From an uncultured Clostridia bacterium (GTDB lineage Bacteria; Bacillota; Clostridia; Oscillospirales; Butyricicoccaceae), in the NCBI GenBank assembly GCA_910586575.1, contig CAJUJQ010000070.1:1-16329 (forward strand): a stretch of 16,329 nucleotides of DNA, written 5' to 3'. A model generated the notes under the pieces. That model searched no databases, had not been told where the DNA came from, and worked only from the letters and a program-made list of their open reading frames with translations. The number at the start of each line of letters is the position of its first letter. Position 1 is the first letter of the stretch. A program made the position numbers and the translations under genes. This document shows positions 1 to 7,269 of the stretch, in pieces.

Positions 1-49
1 ACGAGATGATTGGAGGTGACTGGAGTTCAGACGTGTGCTCTTCCGATCT
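1..49 (+). other. Illumina adapter contamination (P7 end, 8-nt index, read-2 adapter)
   Basis: This is not organismal DNA. Bases 1-7 (ACGAGAT) match the last seven bases of the Illumina P7 oligonucleotide. Bases 8-15 (GATTGGAG) sit where the i7 index lies. Bases 16-49 match the 34-base read-2 adapter that ends in GCTCTTCCGATCT. Genomic sequence starts at 50, in the middle of the second ychF codon. The segment should be trimmed, and position 1 treated as an untrimmed read or contig end. Confidence 0.97.
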
Positions 50-1149
<1,100 letters not shown>

Positions 1150-1159
1150 AAAATGGATG

Positions 1160-1196
1160 CAGGGGGCTGCCATATTGCGCGCAGTCCCCTGTTTTT
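1160..1196 (+). terminator. Rho-independent terminator of ychF
   Basis: An 11-bp stem (CAGGGGGCTGC at 1160-1170 pairing with GCAGTCCCCTG at 1181-1191, one G-U pair) with a 10-nt loop is followed directly by TTTTT. It begins 11 bases after the ychF stop codon. Confidence 0.9.
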
Positions 1197-1224
1197 ACTT
1201 CTTATGCATTGGGCTTGAAATAGC

Positions 1225-1377
1225 AGGAGTTCTATAAATGAGCAAATCTGAATATTGCACAAATTTGTACATGTTACGCGGACAAAAGGTGCTTTATCAA
1301 AGCGTTTGTCCGCGCACCGAAGACAAAATAATTAATTTTTTGTGCAAGTTGTGAATTTGCTCATTTATAGAGGAGTT
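1225..1377. mobile_element. MITE-like element (139 bp) with 7-bp target site duplication
   Basis: The two ends are inverted copies: CTATAAATGAGCAAAT at 1232-1247 matches in reverse at 1355-1370 over 16 of 16 bases. After an unpaired 7-nt stretch on each side, TTGCACAAA (1255-1263) pairs with TTTGTGCAA (1339-1347), giving imperfect 32-bp terminal repeats. The flanks carry the same 7 bases, AGGAGTT, at 1225-1231 and 1371-1377, as expected from transposition. Inside, CGCGGACAAA (1277-1286) and TTTGTCCGCG (1305-1314) form another stem with a small hairpin at its tip. There is no coding capacity, so it would need a transposase in trans. I cannot name the parent family. Confidence 0.8.
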
Positions 1378-1487
1378 TTTATCTCTCTAAATCTTACTTC
1401 TCGAACAGCTCAAATATCTCGTCGTCGATTTTTTCAGAAAAAAGTGGCAAATGTCAAGTAATTTATGCGAAAAAACTATAAAATATT

Positions 1488-1611
1488 TTACGCGGCGAGT
1501 CCGACGGCCTCGGAGAACACGCTCGCGGAGTTCCGAAAGCCCAAAATCCCTCGGGGGTAATTGTTGAGCCATGTCTCGGCGGCTTTGACCTCGGAGGATA
1601 ATGGTCCCCTT
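1488..1611 (-). pseudogene. Remnant of an IS30-like transposase (C-terminus only)
   Basis: Read leftward, the frame ends at a TAA at 1490-1488. The preceding ~40 residues include ETWLNNYPRGILGFRNSASVF followed by SEAVGLAA (joined in the protein). This resembles the end of IS30-family transposases, which finish with a LNN-x-PR-x-x-L-x-(F/Y)-(K/R)-(S/T)-x-x-x-x-F pattern. Upstream the frame stays open to about 1730 but loses resemblance to the integrase catalytic core, so only the tail survives. No flanking inverted repeats of an IS30 element were identified. The family call rests on recall of the motif, not on an alignment. Confidence 0.5.
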
Positions 1612-1899
1612 GTCAAGACCATGCATAGAAAAAAATGCGCGAACCAAATTTTTACAAACCTGACTTTGTCGAGGCCTGAGCCAGCCGCAACTGATATGCA
1701 CCGAGTCAGCCGCCGCGAAGCGGTTTAGCCTTGACAGGGCGGCATACCTGTTTCCAGTGATGGCGGCGTTCCGGTGCGGCCTTCCGCAGCTGCTCCAAAC
1801 CAGCGCCGCGTTCGGAACGGAAAAATTTACGTGAAATGCGGAAACTGGGAATGTAACCAAATTCGTTTGCTGCGCGCGGGGATGGATGCGGCGTTTCTC

Positions 1900-1928
1900 T
1901 TGACACCTGACACCATGGGCTGTAAAAT
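1900..1928 (+). promoter_or_regulatory. Promoter of the rpiR-type regulator
   Basis: A perfect -35 box TTGACA (1900-1905) is separated by 17 bp from TAAAAT (1923-1928), a 5/6 match to the -10 consensus. The expected transcription start, near 1935, leaves a ~50-nt leader. That leader has a short inverted repeat (GTCCG at about 1943, CGGAC at about 1961) that could be an autoregulatory site. Confidence 0.75.
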
Positions 1929-1984
1929 GAAAACTGGAAACCGTCCGGCATTTTCCGAAACGGACAGAACGAAGGTGGCAGTAT

Positions 1985-2722
1985 ATGTTCTCTTACGAGC
2001 AAATCCAGAGCCTGAACGAACTGGAAATGGAAGTTTATAACTACGTGATTGTACATTTGGAGCAGGTGTCCCATATGCGGATACGGGAACTCGCGGAAAG
2101 CGCCCATGTATCCACCTCGACGATTCTGCGGTTTTGCAACAAATTAGGCTGTGACGGCTACACCGAATTCAAATTAAAGGTGAAAATGCTTCAAAACCAG
2201 AAGCAGGAGCCGCATGTTTTTGAAACGCCGCAGCTGATGACGGAGTTTTTCCGGAAAGCCCAGACGGAGGAATTCGACGCGTTGCTGGATCAGGCGGCGG
2301 GGATCATTATGGCGGCGGAAAAGGTTGTTTTTTACGGCATCGGGAGCAGCGGCACGCTCGGGAAATATGGCGCGCGGTTCTTCTCCAATATCGGGAAGTA
2401 TACCCAGTATTTAGAGGACCCGTTTTATCCATATCCGAAGGATTACTATGACAAGGCGGTGCTGATTGCCCTGTCGGTCGAGGGGGAGCAGCGGACCGTG
2501 ATCAGCCAGATCAACGGCTACAAGTCGCAGCGTTCCAAGGTGATTTCCATCACCAATACCGATACCTCCACCACCGCGAAAATGGCGGATTTGAACATTT
2601 CCTACTATATGCCGCTGAACATTGTCGGCAAGCATTATAATATTACCTCACAGGTTCCAGTGGTCTACATCCTGGAAACCATTGGGCGGAAGCTCCAGCT
2701 TCTTCTGGAAAGCCAAAGATAA
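1985..2722 (+). CDS. MurR/RpiR-family transcriptional regulator (HTH plus SIS domain)
   Basis: A 245-aa DNA-binding protein of the RpiR family, which usually controls sugar-phosphate catabolism and senses a phosphorylated sugar. An N-terminal HTH_6 domain (about 1-77) holds the recognition helix around VSTSTILRFCNKLGC (43-56). A C-terminal SIS domain (about 100-235) begins with the phosphosugar-binding loop VVFYGIGSSG (114-123). GAAGGTGG at 1971-1978 is the ribosome binding site, 6 nt before the ATG. The gene has its own promoter and a terminator before the PTS operon, so it is transcribed separately but in the same direction. By position it is the likely local regulator of the downstream beta-glucoside genes. 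Whether it represses or activates cannot be told from sequence. Confidence 0.93.
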   Translation: MFSYEQIQSLNELEMEVYNYVIVHLEQVSHMRIRELAESAHVSTSTILRFCNKLGCDGYTEFKLKVKMLQNQKQEPHVFETPQLMTEFFRKAQTEEFDALLDQAAGIIMAAEKVVFYGIGSSGTLGKYGARFFSNIGKYTQYLEDPFYPYPKDYYDKAVLIALSVEGEQRTVISQINGYKSQRSKVISITNTDTSTTAKMADLNISYYMPLNIVGKHYNITSQVPVVYILETIGRKLQLLLESQR

Positions 2723-2896
2723 GCCGTCTGTTACTGTACATATAACAGACGGAAAATCGGTTTGCTTTTCGCAAAAACATTCCGTCTGCAACTGCGAAAG
2801 CATTTCAACCGGCTGTTTTTGTGCAAATGGGACAAAATGTTTTTCTCTTTCTCCGCGTTATCAATATTTTACCTGAAATTGGATTTATTTTACCTT

Positions 2897-2931
2897 AAAA
2901 CAGGCTGTTCTCTGGAATGGCCTGTTTTTTT
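2897..2931 (+). terminator. Rho-independent terminator downstream of rpiR
   Basis: AAAACAGGC (2897-2905) pairs with GCCTGTTTT (2920-2928), and the T-run continues to 2931. The 14-nt loop can pair further (TTC/GAA). Its position before the next promoter insulates rpiR from the PTS operon. The flanking A-run could also support some leftward termination. Confidence 0.8.
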
Positions 2932-2982
2932 AACGGAACAAATTAGAAACGCAGAGATTTGTTATATTAAACGCCAAAAATA

Positions 2983-3010
2983 TTGATTTTAAACGCTTAT
3001 GATTTATAAT
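2983..3010 (+). promoter_or_regulatory. Main promoter of the dehydrogenase-PTS operon
   Basis: TTGATT (2983-2988, 4/6 to consensus) is followed after 16 bp by a perfect TATAAT (3005-3010). The predicted start near 3017 leaves a leader of about 100 nt. The -10 is embedded in CTTAT-N8-ATAAG (2996-3013), an inverted repeat well placed for a repressor. Confidence 0.7.
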
Positions 3011-3037
3011 AAGTGCATGAAATGAATCAGCAAGCAT

Positions 3038-3051
3038 TGAAAACGCTTGGT
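3038..3051 (+). promoter_or_regulatory. Possible CcpA cre-like site downstream of the promoter
   Basis: TGAAAACGCTTGGT fits the first 11 positions of the cre consensus TGWAANCGNTNWCA but not the last three. A second, weaker match lies at 2988-3001. A site about 25 nt after the expected start would act as a roadblock. Because the right half is poor, this could instead be an RpiR operator. Confidence 0.3.
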
Positions 3052-3118
3052 GGTTCCTGAGAAAAACGGAACAGGCACAGCTCATTTCCGAGCGGCTGGC
3101 CTGGGAAAGGGTACAAAC

Positions 3119-4144
3119 ATGAAAGCTGCTGTTTATGAGGGGAATCAGGTGCTCACCCTCCGGGAAGGGGCCTTTGTCAAACCGGAAGCGGGACAGGCAC
3201 AGTTAAACGTTGCATACTGCGGGATCTGCGGTTCCGACCTGCATATTTTACAGGGATCGGAAGACAAACGCATGACGCTTCCGTCTGTCATCGGCCATGA
3301 GTGCTCCGGTGTGGTCGGCGAGGTTGGCGAAGGCGTTGACGGCGTCAAGCCCGGTGACCGGGTGGTCGTCTGGCCGGTCAAGTCCTGCGGGGAGTGTCCG
3401 GCATGCAAGGAAGGTTTCGGGCACGTCTGCCAGCATTTGCAGGTGCGCGGCATTGAAACCGAAGGCGCGTTCCAATCCTCCTGGACGCTGGACGCGGACG
3501 CGCTGGTCAAAATCCCGGAGGGGGTCAGCCTGCTGCACGCGGCGCTGGCGGAGCCGCTTGCTATCTGCTGCCATGTGGTCAGGCGCGGCGAGGTCAAAAA
3601 GGGCGATTACGCGGTTGTCATCGGCGGCGGCCCGATCGGGCTGATGACCGCGCTGGTCGCGAAGGCCGAAGGCGCGGAGGTGCTGGTTTCCGAGGTCAAT
3701 GAAAAGCGTTTGGAAAAGGCGCGGGAAATGGGCCTGGAAACGGTCAACCCGGCCAAGCAGGACGTGCCCCAACGGGTGCAGGAAGAAACGGGCGGCAAAG
3801 GCGCGGACGTTGTATTTGAAACCTCCGGTTCCCAGCCTGGCGTGGATACCATGGTGAAGCTCCCCAAGGTACATGGGACGGTCGTACTGGTAGCAATTTA
3901 CGGCAAGCCCATGACGGTTGACCTCAAGCAGCTTTATTACTTTGAAAAGAACGTCGTCACCGCCCGGATGCAGGAGCGCGGCGACATGGAAAAAGCGCTC
4001 CGCCTGCTGGCTGACAAGGCGTTTGACGCCGACAAGATTATTACCTCGGTGCTTCCGCTTGTGGAAATCCGGCAGGGCTTTGACCGCTGTATGGACCGCG
4101 GCGGCTGTGAAGTGAAGGTTCTGATCGACTGTGGAAACGCCTGA
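3119..4144 (+). CDS. Zinc-dependent medium-chain alcohol/polyol dehydrogenase
   Basis: A 341-aa cytoplasmic NAD(P)-dependent oxidoreductase of the zinc MDR superfamily, in the range that includes sorbitol, threonine and butanediol dehydrogenases. Catalytic zinc ligands are visible: C37 (GICGSD), H60-E61 (GHE) and E145 (AEP). So are the four structural-zinc cysteines C90, C93, C96 and C104. The Rossmann nucleotide loop is GGGPIG at 169-174. The ATG at 3119 was chosen because GGGAAAGGG (3103-3111) lies 7 nt upstream; an upstream TTG at 3047 falls in the leader. It is the first gene of the PTS operon. It may oxidise an alcohol aglycone or a sugar alcohol released by the glucosidase; the substrate cannot be read from sequence. 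Confidence 0.92.
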   Translation: MKAAVYEGNQVLTLREGAFVKPEAGQAQLNVAYCGICGSDLHILQGSEDKRMTLPSVIGHECSGVVGEVGEGVDGVKPGDRVVVWPVKSCGECPACKEGFGHVCQHLQVRGIETEGAFQSSWTLDADALVKIPEGVSLLHAALAEPLAICCHVVRRGEVKKGDYAVVIGGGPIGLMTALVAKAEGAEVLVSEVNEKRLEKAREMGLETVNPAKQDVPQRVQEETGGKGADVVFETSGSQPGVDTMVKLPKVHGTVVLVAIYGKPMTVDLKQLYYFEKNVVTARMQERGDMEKALRLLADKAFDADKIITSVLPLVEIRQGFDRCMDRGGCEVKVLIDCGNA

Positions 4145-4158
4145 GCGCGGGGTGCGTG

Positions 4159-5055
4159 ATGGAAAAATCAACCCGTACAAGGGCATACCTGTACTTACTG
4201 ACGAATTTTTCCCTGTGGGGCTGCCTGTATGTCCTGAGCAAATTCGTGCTTGACAAGCTGCCGCTGTTTACGGTCGCCTGCCTGCGGTATGTGATCGCGG
4301 TTGCCGTGCTGCTGACCGTCGTCCGTGTCCGGAAGCTTGGGAAAATCGAGAAGGGCGACTGGAAATATGTTTTCATGGTCGGTTTCCTGGGATATTTCCT
4401 GTCGCTGGGAGCGCAGCTGATCGGGACAAAGCTTTCAAACGCGTCGCTTGCGTCCCTGGTGAACTCCACAAACCCGGTCTTTATTATGGTCATGGCGGCG
4501 GTGCTGCTGAAAGAGAAATTAACCGTGCGGAAAATCCTCAGCATCCTGCTGGCGCTGGCGGGCGTTTACATTATTCTTGGCGGCGGCGCTGCCGGGGCGC
4601 AGTGGGCAGGCATTGTGATTTCGTTCTTCTCGGTTGTCCTCTGGTCGTTTGTTTCCGTGTATGTGCGGAAAATTACGCAGAAATACCCGCCCCTGCTGGT
4701 CACGGCCTATGGGATGCTGGTGGCGGCGGTCTGTAACCTCCCGATTGCGGCGGTTGAACTGGCGCGGACGGAGCAGGTTTCCTTCGATGCACAGGCGCTG
4801 GTCGCGCTGCTCGCAATGGGCGTGTTTTGTACCGGTGCGGCGCACCTGCTTTGGAACCAGAGCCTTTCCATGCTGGAAGCAAGCACCTGTTCGGCGTTCT
4901 ATCCGATTCAGCCGCTGGTTTCCGTGGTGCTGGGGATTGTATTCCTTGGCGAACGGGTGTCGGTGTCATTTGTGGCTGGCTCCATCCTCATTGTAATCGG
5001 CGTCCTGGTCTGTGTCGCCGCGCCCCCTGCCGCAAAAGGGAAAAAGGTATCCTGA
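4159..5055 (+). CDS. EamA/DMT-family membrane transporter
   Basis: A 298-aa integral membrane protein with about ten hydrophobic segments in two repeated EamA halves (about 10-140 and 150-285). Each half is rich in Gly/Ala/Val/Leu, with short basic loops such as RVRKLGKIEKGDWK. The first half ends with VLLKEKLTVRKILSILLALAG and the second with VFLGERVSVSFVAGSILIVIG (each 21 residues less one in the conserved core), the recurring E-x-(L/V)-pattern of the family. It starts 14 nt after the dehydrogenase stop. The ATG is preferred over the adjacent GTG at 4156; GGGGTG at 4149-4154 is only a modest ribosome binding site. DMT proteins usually export metabolites. Inside a glycoside operon it may expel the aglycone or an oxidised by-product (inference). 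Confidence 0.88.
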   Translation: MEKSTRTRAYLYLLTNFSLWGCLYVLSKFVLDKLPLFTVACLRYVIAVAVLLTVVRVRKLGKIEKGDWKYVFMVGFLGYFLSLGAQLIGTKLSNASLASLVNSTNPVFIMVMAAVLLKEKLTVRKILSILLALAGVYIILGGGAAGAQWAGIVISFFSVVLWSFVSVYVRKITQKYPPLLVTAYGMLVAAVCNLPIAAVELARTEQVSFDAQALVALLAMGVFCTGAAHLLWNQSLSMLEASTCSAFYPIQPLVSVVLGIVFLGERVSVSFVAGSILIVIGVLVCVAAPPAAKGKKVS

Positions 5056-5059
5056 AAAT

Positions 5060-5076
5060 CAGGGGGCTTCCCCCTG
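5060..5076 (+). other. Short GC hairpin between the exporter and PTS genes
   Basis: CAGGGGG (5060-5066) and CCCCCTG (5070-5076) form a 7-bp stem with a 3-nt CTT loop. It has no T-run, so it is not a terminator. It could be an mRNA processing or stabilising element ahead of the PTS gene. Confidence 0.5.
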
Positions 5077-5108
5077 GTCAATAAATGGTAATAAAGGAGA
5101 AAAAAGCA

Positions 5109-7000
5109 ATGGCAAGTAAAGTCAGAGACTATTCCAAGCTGGCGCACGATATCATTGCCGCGGTCGGCGGGGAAAGCAACATCGTCAACGCGACGCGCTG
5201 TGCAACCCGGCTGCGTCTTGTGCTGAAAGAGACGCCGAAGGACGCGACGGCAAAGGTTTCATCCATGCCGGGCGTGGTAACGGTTGTGGAAAAGGGCGGA
5301 CAGTATCAGGTCGTTATCGGACCCCATGTCGGCGAGGTTTATGACATCGTCGCAAAGGAGCTGAACCTGGACGCGAATCAGGCTGTAGAAACCGGCGAAA
5401 AGCAAAGCCTGATGAACCGGATCATCGCCGCGATGGCCGCGGTATTCGCGCCCTTTGTGTATGTCCTTGCGGCGGCGGGGCTGATCCAGGGCTGCCTCAT
5501 CATTCTCAAGCAGTTCGCTCCCATCTTCACCGAAACCGGCACGTATTCCCTGCTGAACCTGATTTCGTGGGCGCCGTTTACCTTCCTGCCCATCTTTATC
5601 GCGATTTCCGCTTCCAAGCATTTTAAGTGCAATACCTATGTCGCGGTTGCCTGCTGCTGCGCGCTGGTCAGCCCCTCCTGGGCAACCCTCGCGGGGCGCA
5701 TTGCGGACGGCGAGAGCATCAAATTCCTGCTGTTCCCGATGGCTTCCACGACCTACACTTCGACGGTCCTGCCGCCGCTGTTCCTGGTGCTGGTGCTGTC
5801 CTATCTGGGGCACTTCCTGATGAAGAAGCTGCCGGATGTGATTAAATCGCTGGCGGTTCCGTTCCTCTGCATCGTTGTCATGGTTCCGGCGACCATCCTT
5901 GTGATTGGGCCGATCTCTGAAGGCGTCGCGGGCGCGCTTGCGAATGGCTATAATATGCTGTACAACGCGGTTCCGGCACTGGCGGCGATGGTTGTCGGCG
6001 GCTTCTGGCAGGTCCTCGTTATTTTCGGCGTACACTGGGGCTTCACGCCGCTGACGCTGATGAACTTCGATACAGTCGGCTATGATACCCTTCAGGTGTT
6101 CAAGACCTGCGCCGTTGTCGCCCAGGCGGCTGCCTGCTTCGCGTTTACTTCAAGTCCCGCAACAAGGACTTCAAAAATGTCGCCTTTTCCGCCGGGCTGA
6201 CCGGTGTGTTCGGCATCACGGAACCCGCGATTTACGGCGTTACCCTGCGCCTGAAAAAACCCCTGATCTGCGGCTGTATCGCGGCTGGCATCGGCTCCGC
6301 CGTGGCATCCTTCTTTGGCTCGGTTTACTATGTATACGCGGGTCTGCCCGGCATCCTGACGGTTGTCAACGCCATCGGCGGCGAAAGCTCCCGCTCGTTT
6401 ATCGGCGTGCTGGTCGGCTGTGCGATTTCGATTATCGGCTCGTTGGTTCTGGTACAGGCAGTCGGGTTTGACGACCCGGTCCCGGCTGCCGAAGCACCGG
6501 CAGAGGTCCCGGCGGCTGTCACCGTCCCGCTCGCAGCGCAGACGGCGGAAACGGTTGTCGCGTCCCCGATGAATGGCGAAATCAAGCCGCTCAGCGAAGT
6601 AAACGACCCGACCTTCTCCGGCGGGCTGCTCGGGCAGGGCGTCGCCATTCTTCCCTCGGAGGGCAAGCTGTACGCGCCCTTTGACGGTGTGGCATCGACG
6701 GTTTTTGATACCAAGCACGCGCTGGGGCTTTCCAGCAATACCGGCGTCGAAATGCTGATTCATGTCGGGCTGGAAACCGTCACGCTGGGTGGAAAGCATT
6801 TCCGCGCGAAGATCAACACGGGCGATTCCTTCAAGCGGGGTGATCTGCTGTTGGAGTTCGACCTTGCGGAAATCAAAAAGCAGTTTGATACGATCACGCC
6901 CGTGCTTGTAACGAACATGGACGAATTTTCCGGGCTGACCACGCCGAGAACCTCCGGTAAGGTCAAGGCCGGGGAAACCATCATGACCGTACAGCCTTAA
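5109..7000 (+). pseudogene. Beta-glucoside PTS permease EIIBCA, interrupted by a one-base frameshift
   Basis: BglF-type PTS enzyme II, which imports a beta-glucoside while phosphorylating it at C6. Restored length is about 630 aa, normal for the family. EIIB spans about 8-85 with phosphocysteine C31 (ATRCATRLRL). EIIC spans about 105-450 with the GITEP motif (369-373). A Glc-type EIIA follows an Ala/Pro/Glu linker, with H537 (DTKHAL) and phosphohistidine H552 (MLIHVGL). The start at 5109 has AAAGGAG (5093-5099) upstream; the in-frame ATG at 5085 precedes that site and is rejected. Near 6141 the frame changes: TTC-GCGTTTAC should read TTC-GGC-GTT-TAC, so one G is missing. The first frame then stops at 6198-6200 after about 363 aa, leaving the end of EIIC and all of EIIA out of frame (open to 7000). 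This may be a true mutation or an assembly error. Confidence 0.9.
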
Positions 7001-7269
7001 AACCGCTTACCTCCCTTTTGGGAAACGGCGCCGGACGGGAGTGCCCTTGAAACAAAACCGTCCGGCGGCCTGTCCCGATTTGTAAAAATATTTCCACATG
7101 ATATCGTCCCTATTCAGTTGGTGAGTGGGCAGGGCGTAAAAACGGGATCTACCGCACTTGTCCCCGCCGCAGCGGAGGAAGGGAGTCCAGAGGGACGCGT
7201 CCCTCTGGTGTTGTCCGCGTAGGACCGCCCGCTGCGCAGGCGGAGAAAACGATAAAGGAGTATGAACAG
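7001..7269. repeat. Inverted-repeat-rich spacer, possible REP/MITE-type intergenic repeat
   Basis: This 269-bp gap interrupts an otherwise tight operon. It holds a 10-bp stem (CGCCGGACGG 7029-7038 with CCGTCCGGCG 7058-7067, 19-nt loop) without a T-run. A perfect 22-bp palindrome follows at 7187-7208 (half-site CCAGAGGGACG), bracketed by GCGGA (7172-7176) and TCCGC (7214-7218). Last comes a stem CCGCC/GGCGG (7225-7229, 7239-7243). A poor promoter-like pair TTGTAA/TATCGT (7080-7085, 7102-7107) is present but weak. No open frame is credible. The layers suggest an inserted repeat or an mRNA processing/stability element between the PTS gene and the glucosidase gene. Confidence 0.55.
7187..7208. 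repeat. Perfect 22-bp palindrome
   Basis: Eleven bases, CCAGAGGGACG, are followed directly by their exact reverse complement with no spacer, and there is an ACGCGT core. This is the centre of the nested inverted repeats of the surrounding spacer. In RNA it would fold as a hairpin with a minimal loop. In DNA it would be a two-fold symmetric binding site. Confidence 0.85.

Larger units (their letters stand above)
1378..1984. other. Gene-free scar region between ychF and rpiR
   Basis: No intact gene is supported here. The leftward strand carries a transposase tail (1488-1611, listed separately). Further left is a 14-residue in-frame stretch ending at a stop at 1394-1396 that looks like another gene tail (SEKIDDEIFELFEK); I do not recognise it. 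From about 1640 to 1860 the sequence is GC-rich and reads open in several leftward frames, but gives no recognisable protein. The right end contains the rpiR promoter and 5' UTR. The region looks like accumulated insertion debris. Confidence 0.6.
2723..3118. promoter_or_regulatory. AT-rich regulatory region between rpiR and the dehydrogenase
   Basis: This 396-bp stretch holds no credible gene. From left to right: a 10-bp stem CCGTCTGTTA/TAACAGACGG (2724-2733, 2743-2752) without a T-run; a second imperfect hairpin (TGCTTTTCGCA 2763-2773 with TGCGAAAGCA 2793-2802); the terminator at 2897-2931; the operon promoter at 2983-3010; and a ~100-nt leader. Three AAACGC repeats start at 2969, 2991 and 3041. 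The hairpins and repeats are candidate operators for the RpiR protein or CcpA. Confidence 0.55.

Noticed and set aside
1387..1860. Leftward 157-residue open frame between ychF and rpiR as an intact gene
   Set aside because: It has low-complexity composition, no ribosome binding site and no recognisable domain, and it overlaps the transposase tail in another frame.
2724..2752. 10-bp hairpin right after rpiR as the terminator
   Set aside because: It is followed by AAAATCGG rather than a T-run. The hairpin at 2897-2931 is the convincing terminator.
2622..2986. Two rightward open frames over the end of rpiR and its terminator
   Set aside because: They run through the AT-rich regulatory region and a terminator hairpin, have no ribosome binding site and read as non-protein-like sequence.
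3047..3118. TTG at 3047 as the dehydrogenase start
   Set aside because: The extra residues do not look like the family N-terminus, and a good ribosome binding site sits just before the ATG at 3119.
5056..5108. BglG-type RAT/antiterminator upstream of the beta-glucoside PTS gene
   Set aside because: There is only a short GC hairpin without a terminator T-run or an overlapping RAT sequence, and the local regulator is RpiR-type.
6120..6200. Programmed -1 ribosomal frameshift in EIIBCA
   Set aside because: No X-XXY-YYZ slippery heptamer lies at the point where homology changes frame, and protein similarity in the second frame resumes immediately, which fits a one-base deletion or an assembly error.
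6206..7000. Separate gene for the C-terminal part of the PTS permease starting at GTG 6206
   Set aside because: It begins inside the conserved EIIC GITEP region, has no ribosome binding site and continues the upstream protein after a one-base shift. It is the second half of a broken gene.
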